Part shown: positions 43,888 through 52,268 of the stretch, in pieces
Layout: each line of letters opens with the position of its first letter
Numbering within the stretch: position 1 is the first letter of the stretch
From: JAAYED01 sp040772225
GTDB taxonomy: Bacteria; Chloroflexota; Anaerolineae; UBA1429
Assembly: GCA_040772225.1 (NCBI GenBank)
Contig: JAXGYO010000002.1
Location: forward strand, 806,001 to 870,000
Direction of reading: 5' to 3'
Length of the DNA stretch: 64,000 nucleotides
Position numbers and translations under genes: made by a program
The notes under the pieces: model-generated
The model's input: the letters and a program-made list of their open reading frames with translations, nothing else
Database searches by the model: none
Told to the model about the DNA's origin: nothing

Positions 43888-44621
43888 AGCATGCCCTCAA
43901 CATCTATCCGCTGCCAGGTCAGCTCCGTGTCATCCAGATCGTACAACATCACTGGAAAGGGTCGCACGCAAAGGGCCGGCGCCACAGAGAACCAGGTGTC
44001 CCCCTGCCGGAATGGGCTCACGCCCGGGTGGTAATGGCCGCTGAGCACGAGTAGCACGCGAGATGATGACAAGATCTCGTCAGCCAACGCCTCGCCATCG
44101 CGATACGTGTGCGGATAGGCCGCATCCAACCTGGGCTGAACCACATAGTGCTGGACATGGATCTGCGGCAAATCGCTCGCATCGCCTAGTACTCGATGGA
44201 AACGCTCGCGTTCCACACCCAGTCGTTCCGGGACATGCTCGCGCCGCTCGCAATCCTCAAAGGAGACCACGCGATAGCCACAGTGGCTCCAGTCCATCGC
44301 CACGGGAAAAGCACGCGTCACCTGCTCCGGGAGGTCATGGTTACCGGAGATGACCACCCAGGGGAAATCGGTGCGCTGCAAGATTCCGGCGATGATCTGC
44401 ACATCATCCCAGACCATAGCCTCTAGATCAGGATTTCGGTCGCTCTCGGGGACATCAACGAGATCGCCGCTCAGCACGCCCAGGTCGGGGTGCCGCTCAG
44501 CGCCAGCCTCTACAGCAGACGCGAGTATCATAGGCATGAGGCGGCTTTCCCGTCCCGGCACGGCAGAGGTTCCTGGCAAGTGCTGTCGTAGGTGAAGATC
44601 GGTCAGATGAAGTATACGCAC
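43884..44621 (-). CDS. Calcineurin-like metallophosphoesterase
   Basis: The 245 residues show all metal motifs of the superfamily in order: ILHLTDLHL, LGVLSGDLVDVPE, VVISGNHDLPE and LSGHYHPGVSPF. Substrate is unknown; relatives act on cyclic nucleotides, lipids or DNA ends. GTG 44621 with GGGGAGGG nine bases upstream is preferred over an ATG at 44681. It opens the unit with the kinase gene. Confidence 0.82.
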   Translation of the reverse strand: MRILHLTDLHLRQHLPGTSAVPGRESRLMPMILASAVEAGAERHPDLGVLSGDLVDVPESDRNPDLEAMVWDDVQIIAGILQRTDFPWVVISGNHDLPEQVTRAFPVAMDWSHCGYRVVSFEDCERREHVPERLGVERERFHRVLGDASDLPQIHVQHYVVQPRLDAAYPHTYRDGEALADEILSSSRVLLVLSGHYHPGVSPFRQGDTWFSVAPALCVRPFPVMLYDLDDTELTWQRIDVEGML

Positions 44622-44764
44622 TACAAGCGGCCCTCCCCTGCGGTTGCCAATACCAATACCGGATTCCTGTGTGGCCGTCAAGCGTGCGGATTCCTAGCGG
44701 CCAGTAGCAGCCAGGCACCTGCGGTGCTATACTGCAGGCCGTCACCCAACCTGTGAGGAGAACT

Positions 44765-45445
44765 ATGTCACGTAGCCCGCTCGCCACGCCCTTGCAGATC
44801 GTCCTGGCACTGTCCATTGCCACGCTTCTGATCGCCTCGCCGCTCTATGTCATCGTCAACCCGGCGTATCCGGGCTTGCAGTATCGGCAGGCGAACTTTC
44901 CCGAATCAATACGATTCACGCCCGCAGAGAGAACCCGACTGGCGGAGACGATCTGGCGGTACGCTCGGGGCGATATCTCATTGGAGGAGATGGCCAGCAT
45001 GCAAACCGATTCGGGTCAGGTTGCACTCTTGCCGTCAGAGACGCAGCATTTGGTGGATGTAAAGCGCGTGGTACAGGCCTTTTTCATGGCGCACGGCATC
45101 GCCCTACTTGTGGCCATTATCGCCATTGCTCTTATCAGGAATGATACGGCGAGGCTTGTGAGGGCATTGTATGCCGGTACCGCTGTCGCGGTAGGCCTTT
45201 TAGCCGTCATCGGAGTATCTGCGCTGATCAACTTTGACGTGTTTTTCACGCTTTTCCACAGTGTGTTTTTCGAGTCGGGCACCTGGACCTTTGCCTATGA
45301 GGACACACTCATTCAGCTGTATCCCCTGAAATTCTGGACTAACGCTGTTCTGCACTATGTAGTACTGATCGGAGCGCTCTCTGCAGCGGTAATCGGCATC
45401 GCGCAGGTGCTCGTACGACGCCCAGACAGCGAGCGAGTGGCATGA
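44765..45445 (+). CDS. DUF1461-like integral membrane protein
   Basis: The 226 residues have a signal-anchor-like first segment, an extracytoplasmic loop with paired aromatic residues (YRQANFPESIRFTPAERTRLAETIWRYARGD), and three more hydrophobic segments. The pattern FFTLFHSVFFESGTWTF...LIQLYPLKFW is the hallmark I know from the TIGR01906/DUF1461 membrane family. Function is unknown. ATG 44765 follows GAGGAG; a GTG four codons earlier overlaps that site. TATACT at 44728-44733 may be its -10 element. The HD gene overlaps its stop (ATGA). Confidence 0.8.
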   Translation: MSRSPLATPLQIVLALSIATLLIASPLYVIVNPAYPGLQYRQANFPESIRFTPAERTRLAETIWRYARGDISLEEMASMQTDSGQVALLPSETQHLVDVKRVVQAFFMAHGIALLVAIIAIALIRNDTARLVRALYAGTAVAVGLLAVIGVSALINFDVFFTLFHSVFFESGTWTFAYEDTLIQLYPLKFWTNAVLHYVVLIGALSAAVIGIAQVLVRRPDSERVA

Positions 45446-46080
45446 TCAGCGTCGATGAGGCTCGCAGGTTATACAGCGATAATGACTCTGCCCACGGATT
45501 CGATCACGTGCTGCGAGTCACGCGCCTGGCCGAACGCCTGGCCGCCGAGGAGGGAGCGGATCTTGAGATTGTGCGGACTGCCGCGCTGCTTCATGATATC
45601 GCACGGGCTGAACAGGAGCGCACAGGCACGAACCACGCGGAGTTGGGGGCGCAGAGAGCGCGCGAGATACTCGCAGGGAACCCTCCGGAACGGGTAGATG
45701 CTGTGGCAGCCGCCATTGAACAGCACCGTTTCCGCGTCGACAACCCGCCGGATACGCTCGAAGCCCAGGTCCTGTATGATGCGGACAAACTGGATGCAAT
45801 CGGAGCGGTTGGCGTGGCGAGGGCCTATGCCTATGGAGGGCAGTCACAACAGCGTCTTTGGGCCGAAGTTGAGCCTTCCTACGCGGCGCAAAGCGCCGAC
45901 GCCGTCGAGAGGAGTCTGGCAAACGGAGAACATACGCCGGTGCACGAGTTTGTGTTCAAGCTGGCCAGGCTCAAGGACAGGATGCTGACGGAGAGTGGCC
46001 GGAGAATGGCCGCAGAACGACATGACTTTATGGTCGCGTTCTTTGCACGGCTGGAGCAAGAGGTCAGAGGCATCGTGTAG
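45442..46080 (+). CDS. HD domain phosphohydrolase
   Basis: The 212 residues show the HD fold signatures: HGFDHVLRVTRLAERLA, AALLHDIARAEQE (the HD pair), NHAELGAQRAREIL, and LYDADKLDAIGAVG, where a further aspartate completes the metal site. Similar proteins hydrolyse nucleotides or phosphate esters. It is translationally coupled to the DUF1461 gene (ATGA overlap) and followed by a converging regulator gene seven bases later. Confidence 0.88.
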   Translation: MISVDEARRLYSDNDSAHGFDHVLRVTRLAERLAAEEGADLEIVRTAALLHDIARAEQERTGTNHAELGAQRAREILAGNPPERVDAVAAAIEQHRFRVDNPPDTLEAQVLYDADKLDAIGAVGVARAYAYGGQSQQRLWAEVEPSYAAQSADAVERSLANGEHTPVHEFVFKLARLKDRMLTESGRRMAAERHDFMVAFFARLEQEVRGIV

Positions 46081-46086
46081 CGGACG

Positions 46087-46521
46087 CTACTTTTTCTGGG
46101 CGACTAACTCTCCCTCTCTTTGGACGAGATACTCGAACGTCGTGGTTTCCAGGATCTCCTGGGTCGCCTGAGTGACGCGCTCCCAGACCCCGCGCACGGC
46201 ACAGGTCGCGCTATACGGACAATCGTCCACGACATCTTCCTGGACACAGGCGGTTGGCGCCAGAGGCCCTTCGAGAGCGATCACAGCGTCGGCGACGGAG
46301 ATCGCCCCCGGCGTTCTGGCAAGCATATGCCCGCCCTGCGGTCCACGCCTGCTGCGAATGATACCGGCCTTGCGCAGCGTGATCAGGAGCTGGTAGAGAT
46401 AGTTCTCGGGGATCCCCCGAGCGGAAGCTATCTCGGTGCTCTGCACGTAGCCTTCTCCGTAGCGCTTGCTCAGCTCAAGCAGTGCCCTGATGCCATACTC
46501 ACCTTTGGTCGATATCTTCAT
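46087..46521 (-). CDS. Rrf2/IscR family transcriptional regulator
   Basis: The 144 residues begin with a winged-helix domain (KISTKGEYGIRALLELSKRYGEGYVQSTEIA) with IPENYLYQLLITLRKAGIIRSRRGPQGGHMLAR. The C-terminal half has three cysteines in Cx8Cx5C spacing (CVQEDVVDDCPYSATC), suggesting an Fe-S cluster or redox sensing as in IscR, where the spacing is Cx5Cx5C. ATG 46521 is preferred over one at 46536. Its own promoter overlaps a palindrome, so autoregulation is likely. Confidence 0.9.
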   Translation of the reverse strand: MKISTKGEYGIRALLELSKRYGEGYVQSTEIASARGIPENYLYQLLITLRKAGIIRSRRGPQGGHMLARTPGAISVADAVIALEGPLAPTACVQEDVVDDCPYSATCAVRGVWERVTQATQEILETTTFEYLVQREGELVAQKK

Positions 46522-46560
46522 AATCTGCGTTCTCACTCTTTGGCATGAATCATAGGTTCT

Positions 46561-46604
46561 CTATCAAGTTACTTTGATTATAGCAGTCAAGCGAACGCTG
46601 TCAA
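46561..46604 (-). promoter_or_regulatory. Promoter and probable operator of the Rrf2-family gene
   Basis: On the minus strand TTGACA (46599-46604), 16 bases, TATAAT (46577-46582). From 46561 to 46583, CTATCAA and TTGATTATAG form an imperfect palindrome covering the -10 element and the start point, which is the usual place for an autorepressor site. Confidence 0.65.
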
Positions 46605-46647
46605 GCATGCGTGGCTCTATCGGTGACATTGGCGGCGGCCAGCCCGG

Positions 46648-46676
46648 TTGTCGTCCCCTGTCGCGCGTGATACTAT
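46648..46676 (+). promoter_or_regulatory. Promoter of the TtcA-like gene
   Basis: TTGTCG (46648-46653), 17 bases, TACTAT (46671-46676). Transcription would start at about 46683, which is the ATG itself. Confidence 0.45.
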
Positions 46677-46682
46677 ATGGCC

Positions 46683-47444
46683 ATGAGTCGAACTGACACA
46701 CTCGCTCACTATCTGCTCCGGTCAGTAAACAAGGCGCAGCGGCACTACCGGCTGTTTGACCCTGACGACCGGGTGTTAGTCGCTGTCTCTGGTGGCAAGG
46801 ACAGCCTCACCCTGCTGGATCTGCTCTATCGCAGGAGAGTATACGGTCCGGAAAAGCTCCATCTGGTTGCGGGACATGTCCAATCCGACTACCACTGTGG
46901 GCGCGCGGTTTCGAGCGATTGGCTGGCGACGTGGTGCGCGGAACGAGATATACCTCTCTTGTGCACCGATATTCAGGTGGCGGACGTGGTTGCTAATTCT
47001 GCTCATAGCCGGTGCTTTTGGTGCGCACGCGCCCGCCGCAAGGCGCTTTTCACACTTGCCAGAAAGGCCGATTGTGCCAAGCTCGCCTTTGGTCACCATG
47101 CGGACGACGTCGCCGAGACAACGCTCATGAATCTGTTCTACAATGGTCGTATCGAGGCCATGCAGGCCCGCTCAGCGCTTTTCGATGGTACCCTGACAGT
47201 CGTGCGCCCTCTGGCGCTTGTAGAGGAACGTGACATCGCTACCTTTGCCCGTGCCAGCGGCTACCCCATCGAGGGTCTCCCCTGCCCTGAGGGTGCCCGA
47301 TCGCGACGAGCATTGATGAAACGGATCCTGCGAGATGCCGAGATCGAACGGCACGACGTCAAGCGCTCCATATATAAAGCCGTGAGCCGTATTGACCAGT
47401 CTCACCGGGGCGTTTCGGAACACCGCGTGAATGAGGCGGACTGA
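46683..47444 (+). CDS. TtcA-like tRNA thiolation PP-loop protein
   Basis: The 253 residues include the PP-loop RVLVAVSGGKDSLTLLDLL and the cysteine pair SRCFWCARARRKALF. KLAFGHHADDVAETTLMNLFYNGRIEAM follows, and then PCPEGARSRRALMKRIL, where TtcA has a third cluster cysteine. TtcA binds [4Fe-4S] and 2-thiolates C32 of tRNA; the identity may extend to related thiolases. The ATG at 46677 touches the -10 element, so 46683 is chosen, possibly on a leaderless mRNA. Confidence 0.8.
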   Translation: MSRTDTLAHYLLRSVNKAQRHYRLFDPDDRVLVAVSGGKDSLTLLDLLYRRRVYGPEKLHLVAGHVQSDYHCGRAVSSDWLATWCAERDIPLLCTDIQVADVVANSAHSRCFWCARARRKALFTLARKADCAKLAFGHHADDVAETTLMNLFYNGRIEAMQARSALFDGTLTVVRPLALVEERDIATFARASGYPIEGLPCPEGARSRRALMKRILRDAEIERHDVKRSIYKAVSRIDQSHRGVSEHRVNEAD

Positions 47445-47465
47445 TCGGGATCAAAGGAGGTGAAC

Positions 47466-48059
47466 GTGTCCGAGCGAGCAGTCACATGTACCTATTTCGA
47501 GCAGACAGGGCCGGAGAACACCGACCGCACGCTTGAGATCGCTGGCTTACGGGCGGATCAACTCGGTATCCATCACATTATCGTGGCAAGCACAACCGGA
47601 GAGACCGGGCTAAAGGCCGTCCAAAAGCTGAGAACAGCCGATCGACAGGTGATTGTGGTAACACACTCCGCGGGGTTTGCAGCGCCCAACACCCAGGAAC
47701 TGACCCCCGAGAACCGGACTGCCATTGAGATGGCCGGCGGCCACCTGTTGACGGCGCAACACGCTCTGGGAGGCCTCAACCGGGCCGTGCGGCGCAAGCT
47801 GGGGTCTTACCAGCTGGATGAGATCGTGGCCTTTGTGCTTCGAAGCTTTTCCCAGGGCGTCAAGGTCGCCTGTGAAACCACCATGATGGCGGCCGACGCG
47901 GGCCTTGTGCCCGTCGGCGAAACGATCATCGCCATCGCTGGAACCGGTCGTGGTGCTGATACCGCTGCGGTCATTCTCTCGGCCAACGCCCAGGACTTTT
48001 TTGACCTGCGCGTGCTAGAGCTGCTTTGCATGCCCTCCATTCTGCCGGCAAAATCCTGA
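47466..48059 (+). CDS. Pyruvate-kinase C-terminal-like protein
   Basis: The 197 residues resemble the isolated C-terminal (alpha/beta, regulatory) domain of pyruvate kinase: ADQLGIHHIIVASTTGETGLKAVQKL, VIVVTHSAGFAAPNTQEL and later GETIIAIAGTGRGADTAAVI. No barrel or catalytic domain is present. Relatives of this stand-alone form exist in archaea and bacteria without a known function. GTG 47466 has an almost perfect ribosome site AAAGGAGGTGA just before it. It is 21 bases downstream of the TtcA-like gene. Confidence 0.7.
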   Translation: MSERAVTCTYFEQTGPENTDRTLEIAGLRADQLGIHHIIVASTTGETGLKAVQKLRTADRQVIVVTHSAGFAAPNTQELTPENRTAIEMAGGHLLTAQHALGGLNRAVRRKLGSYQLDEIVAFVLRSFSQGVKVACETTMMAADAGLVPVGETIIAIAGTGRGADTAAVILSANAQDFFDLRVLELLCMPSILPAKS

Positions 48060-48198
48060 TCTCTGCACAACCCATCGCGCCGAGGCAGTGCAGTCAGGGA
48101 TGTGGTGAAGGTAAGCCTGCATAGTACAGTTTCTGACTGGATGCGCTAAGAAAGTTGCTTTACCTGTGTCGCTAACCCGCTAGTGTGAGGTGGCCAGC

Positions 48199-50364
48199 AT
48201 GATGGCGAACAAAGCGCTCTTTAGTTTCACCGCGTCAACAGAGCCCGCTCGGGCCACCCTGACGATCGATGCCTCTCGCAAGGCAACCAATGCCGTCAGC
48301 CCGTATCTCTTTGGCAAGTTCTGTGAGCACCTCGGCAACAATATCTACCAGGGAATGGAGGCCCAGATCCTCTTCAACCCTACGCTTGCGAGATGGATCT
48401 TCAACGGGGGCACTGACCATGTCAACGGTGGCATGCACGCCGAGTACGATCCGGCGCGTATGGCTCTAATCTCTGCCGAGCGCGCCGAGCGTCTGGGCTT
48501 TCCCGATGGTCGGCTTCTGATCGACGAATACATGGATGGCCTGGCCTACGGCTGGTTCCGGCTGGGCTCCAGAGAGGACGTGCGCGTCAGCGCGGACGTT
48601 GGGCCTCACGGTGACCGCGCGCAACGCGTGGAGATACTACGGATAACTGAGGGCCAAAAAAGAGGCATCGCCCAGTGGACATACCTGCCCCTTCACCGCA
48701 CGCTGGGCTACCAGTATCGCCTTGTGGCGCGAGCTGCGCAGCCCACCGAGCTGACATTGTCGCTGAATAGCGTCGACACCATGAACAAGCCCGCCACCAG
48801 GCTTGCCGCTACCACTGTCACACTCGGACCCGGCTGGCAGACCTTTGAGGGGACGCTGAACCTGGCGGATGAGGCACGGCAGAACCCGGAAGGTCTCTAT
48901 CGGTTTGACATGACCGCAGAGAGTATCGCCAACCTTGTGGTGGACAGGGTGCTCCTGTATCCGGACGATCACATCGCACATTTCGATCCCGACATCGTGC
49001 GCCTGCTCAAAAAGTCCGGGCTGCCCCTGTTGCGGTGGCCCGGAGGCAACTTTGTGTCTGGCTATCGCTGGCGCCTGGGTGTTGGCCCCATCGACGCACG
49101 CCCCACCTTGCCCAATCCTGCCTGGGAATCACTCGAGTACAACCTTTTCGGCACCGATGAGTTCATCGGCTACTGCCGCGAGGTGGGCTGCGAGCCGATG
49201 ATCTGCGTCAACGCTGGCGACGGCACACCTGAGGAGGCCGCTGCCTGGGTTGAGTACTGCAACGGTTCCACACAGACAGCGATGGGACGCCTTCGCGCCG
49301 AGTACGGTCACCCTGAGCCGTACGGTGTCAGGCTCTGGGAGATCGGCAACGAGCTGGATGGCCGCCATCAGGTCAGCTGGACCACACCGGGCGGCTATGC
49401 CGACAGATATCTCTGCTTTGCGCGCGCCATGAGAGCCGTCGATCCGACTATCCGCGTGCTCGCCTGTGGCTCGGAATGGCGCGTCCACTCTGAATGGAAC
49501 ACGGCCCTGATCGAGCGCGCGGCACCCGAGCTCAACACCATCACCCACCATGTGCTGAACGGCGGTTCTGTAGACGAGCGCACCAATCCAACGGCCCTGT
49601 ATCACTCATTCATGGGATATGCCAAAGCGCTGGGAGAGAAATACCGCCAGCTCCTTGCCGAGATGGCCGCCGGCGGGGTGAATGAACCACGTGTTGCGAT
49701 CACCGAACTACAGCTCTTTAGCCATTATCAGGGGCCAGCGGGTATCGGCAGCGACCTGTCCCCAGCAACGATGCCAACGAATCAGACGATCAGCGAGGCG
49801 CTGTACGTGGCCACGATCCTCCACGAATGCATCCGCATGGGCGATGCCGTGGAACTGGTGACTCATTCGGCCACAGTCAACCACGGTGGCGGTCTGCGCA
49901 AAACGCGCGAGCGCGTGTGGGCCAATCCGATCCACTATGCGCACACGATGCTCGGCGAGCTGCGGGACGGCATTCCTGTAGCCATTGCGCTCAAGAGCCC
50001 GATCTACAAGGTCAACGAGTCCTTTGACAACGGTGTGATGCCGCCACTGGAAGAGGTTCCGGCAATCGATGCACTGGCCGTCCTCTCCGCTGATGGCAGC
50101 AGACTGATCCTTAGCCTCGTGCATCGCTCGGCTGAGACCGGGCCGATTGAGCTGTCGATCGACACGGGAGAGTTGGAGCTCGATGCTCAGGGTGAGGTCG
50201 TGACCCTTTGTGGCGAGACGTGGTGGGATCAGAATACCCCGGATGACCCAGAACGGATCACGCCCAGCAGAGCTGCCCTGGCGATCGACCGTCAGCCTGT
50301 GATGCTGAGTCTCCCGCCCTATTCATACACACAGGTCATCCTCCCATGCAGGGAGAAGAGTTGA
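48199..50364 (+). CDS. Alpha-L-arabinofuranosidase, GH51 family
   Basis: Retaining glycosidase that releases arabinofuranose from arabinans or arabinoxylans. The 721 residues begin with an ISPYLFGKFCEHLG-like GH51 start. The acid/base glutamate is Glu385 in LWEIGNELDGR, and the nucleophile is Glu503 in ITELQLFS. The central region has a carbohydrate-binding-like insert (residues about 120-260), typical of the larger members. No signal peptide is visible, so it probably acts on imported oligosaccharides. ATG 48199 has GAGGTGG six bases upstream. Confidence 0.92.
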   Translation: MMANKALFSFTASTEPARATLTIDASRKATNAVSPYLFGKFCEHLGNNIYQGMEAQILFNPTLARWIFNGGTDHVNGGMHAEYDPARMALISAERAERLGFPDGRLLIDEYMDGLAYGWFRLGSREDVRVSADVGPHGDRAQRVEILRITEGQKRGIAQWTYLPLHRTLGYQYRLVARAAQPTELTLSLNSVDTMNKPATRLAATTVTLGPGWQTFEGTLNLADEARQNPEGLYRFDMTAESIANLVVDRVLLYPDDHIAHFDPDIVRLLKKSGLPLLRWPGGNFVSGYRWRLGVGPIDARPTLPNPAWESLEYNLFGTDEFIGYCREVGCEPMICVNAGDGTPEEAAAWVEYCNGSTQTAMGRLRAEYGHPEPYGVRLWEIGNELDGRHQVSWTTPGGYADRYLCFARAMRAVDPTIRVLACGSEWRVHSEWNTALIERAAPELNTITHHVLNGGSVDERTNPTALYHSFMGYAKALGEKYRQLLAEMAAGGVNEPRVAITELQLFSHYQGPAGIGSDLSPATMPTNQTISEALYVATILHECIRMGDAVELVTHSATVNHGGGLRKTRERVWANPIHYAHTMLGELRDGIPVAIALKSPIYKVNESFDNGVMPPLEEVPAIDALAVLSADGSRLILSLVHRSAETGPIELSIDTGELELDAQGEVVTLCGETWWDQNTPDDPERITPSRAALAIDRQPVMLSLPPYSYTQVILPCREKS

Positions 50365-50491
50365 TCAAAGCGAGATGAGGACACAGACACTGGCCGTTTT
50401 CGGCCACCAGCAACAGCAGCTTGCGCCCACGCTGCTCTGGGGAGCCAGGGTTGCGTGTGGTCGCCGAATCAGGAACCTGGTGCGCGTCGTC

Positions 50492-50851
50492 TCAGGCCGA
50501 AGGGTCCCAGGGGACACCATTTGCACTCAAGGCAGCCTCGCCTTTGAGCAATTCGGCAGTCGTCCGCGTGTTCTCTTCAATGGCGAGACCAAGGGTGATC
50601 ACGTCCGCCTCAGCCTGCATGACGAGAAAGGCAACCAGCGCCGCGGCGGCGATGAAAAGGCCAAAGATGACCGCTCCAGCAGTCGAGCTCATGTAGGGCT
50701 GCATCCCGCGGAATGCCGGCACCTCAATCCTGCCGCCAATCACGGCGAGCAGAATAGCAAGTAGACCGCCGAGGAGACCACCGACAAGTGCAACCCAGGC
50801 AAGGATACGACAGAGTGTGGCGATGAACCGGAGCGTGCCGAACCTTCTCAT
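50492..50851 (-). CDS. Small unknown membrane protein
   Basis: The 119 residues have two hydrophobic segments (about 12-42 and 55-78), a positively charged N-terminus, and a C-terminal tail with ENTRTTAELLKGEAALSAN. I do not recognise a family. GGAG precedes the ATG. It sits between two plus-strand genes and is oriented opposite, which makes a regulatory or orphan role possible, but evidence is thin. Confidence 0.55.
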   Translation of the reverse strand: MRRFGTLRFIATLCRILAWVALVGGLLGGLLAILLAVIGGRIEVPAFRGMQPYMSSTAGAVIFGLFIAAAALVAFLVMQAEADVITLGLAIEENTRTTAELLKGEAALSANGVPWDPSA

Positions 50852-50998
50852 GAGCGTTCTCCTGACTGGAACATGTCGCGATTCGCCTCATTCCCGTGCC
50901 AGATACAGTCTAGCGCCGTGCTCGGACCTGGTCAAGGGCGATTCGGAGATCTTGCCTTTCGCTGGGCCGATCGTCCCCTGGCACCTGCAGCCCTTACG

Positions 50999-52237
50999 AT
51001 GACCGCTATCGACCAGCTCCTGCCGCTGGCGATTCTGGCCGACGACCTGACAGGGGCCCTGGACAGCGGACTTCAGCTAGCGCGTCGCGGCCTCGAAACG
51101 GTGGTCCAGCTCGATACAGAAGCGAACGAGAGCGCGCCGGTCGTGGTCCTGAGTAGCGAGAGCCGGGACGCGAGCCCGAGTGCAGCCATCGCAAGTGTAG
51201 GCGAATTGATCCCCCGCCTGCGCAATAGACGGGTCCTGAAAAAGATAGATTCGACGTTCAGAGGAAACGTTGGCTACGAGTTGCGGACGCTCTTGTCCGG
51301 ATTGTCGCTCAGGGCAGCCGTAGTTGCCCCGTCCTTTCCACAGGGTGGACGGACCCTGGTCAACGGGCGCCTGCTGATCGACGACCAGCCTCTGAGCATG
51401 ACACCTTTCCGCTACGATCCGCGGTGGCCGATGCTGGAAGCCCATCTGCCGACCTATCTGATGCAGCAATCCGGTATGGAGGTGGCCCACATGGGGCTGG
51501 ATGTGGTGCGCAGAGGTGTGCGCCATCTCGCCCGCGAGCTTGCCATGGCCGATAGCCGTCTGGTGGTCGTAGATGCGGCGTCGGATGGGGATCTGGCGAC
51601 GATCGCGCAAGCGACCATTAGCCTGGGGCCGGCATGGATGCCCTGCGGCTCGGCAGGCCTGGCTCAGACCTGGGCAGCCTTGCTCGATGCCCGGGCGCCT
51701 GTGCCGGTTGTCTTCCCTAATCGTGCCAACAGGGGTATGCTGTTTGTTGCTGGCAGCCGAAATCCTGTCTCACTGGAACAGGTCGAGAGTCTGGTTCGCT
51801 TTGGCGTGCAGCAGGTGACCCTGGACAGCCGTGGCGTTTACGAGCCTGTACGGGAGACGGACCGGCTGACCCAGGCCGCCCTTGAGGTTCTCAATACGGG
51901 TGACGATCTTGTGATTGAGGCCACCTCGAGCCCGGCGGTCCCTGGAGCGGGACCGCGCGTGTCCCAGATACTCGCTGGCGCAGTGCGCTCGCTGGTGGTT
52001 CGTGACCAGGTGGCCGGGCTGTTCTTGACCGGAGGAGAGGTCGCCATCGCGGTATGCCGCGCCCTCGAGGTCGCATCGTTGCGCATCGTCGACGAGATCG
52101 AGCCCGGTATTCCGGGCGCGCAACTGCGGGGCGGCCAGGCGGCTGGTTTGCCGGCAGTAACCAAAGCAGGGGGATTCGGTAGCCCCGGGGCGATGATCGC
52201 CGCCCGTCAGTGGTTGCACGACAAAACACACGACTAG
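50999..52237 (+). CDS. Four-carbon acid sugar kinase (DUF1537 family)
   Basis: Phosphorylates erythronate/threonate-type acids. The 412 residues show LAILADDLTGALDSGLQLARRG near the N-terminus, KKIDSTFRGNVGYELR, and C-terminal FLTGGEVAIAVCRAL and GGFGSPGAMIAARQWL. The start ATG 50999 is chosen because the conserved part begins there; an upstream frame to 50873 is not conserved-looking. The PdxA-like gene follows in 31 bases, as in OtnK/DtnK pathways. The exact acid is not known. Confidence 0.87.
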   Translation: MTAIDQLLPLAILADDLTGALDSGLQLARRGLETVVQLDTEANESAPVVVLSSESRDASPSAAIASVGELIPRLRNRRVLKKIDSTFRGNVGYELRTLLSGLSLRAAVVAPSFPQGGRTLVNGRLLIDDQPLSMTPFRYDPRWPMLEAHLPTYLMQQSGMEVAHMGLDVVRRGVRHLARELAMADSRLVVVDAASDGDLATIAQATISLGPAWMPCGSAGLAQTWAALLDARAPVPVVFPNRANRGMLFVAGSRNPVSLEQVESLVRFGVQQVTLDSRGVYEPVRETDRLTQAALEVLNTGDDLVIEATSSPAVPGAGPRVSQILAGAVRSLVVRDQVAGLFLTGGEVAIAVCRALEVASLRIVDEIEPGIPGAQLRGGQAAGLPAVTKAGGFGSPGAMIAARQWLHDKTHD

Positions 52238-52268
52238 TCACTGGATACTGACACCAAGTGGAGGGAGA

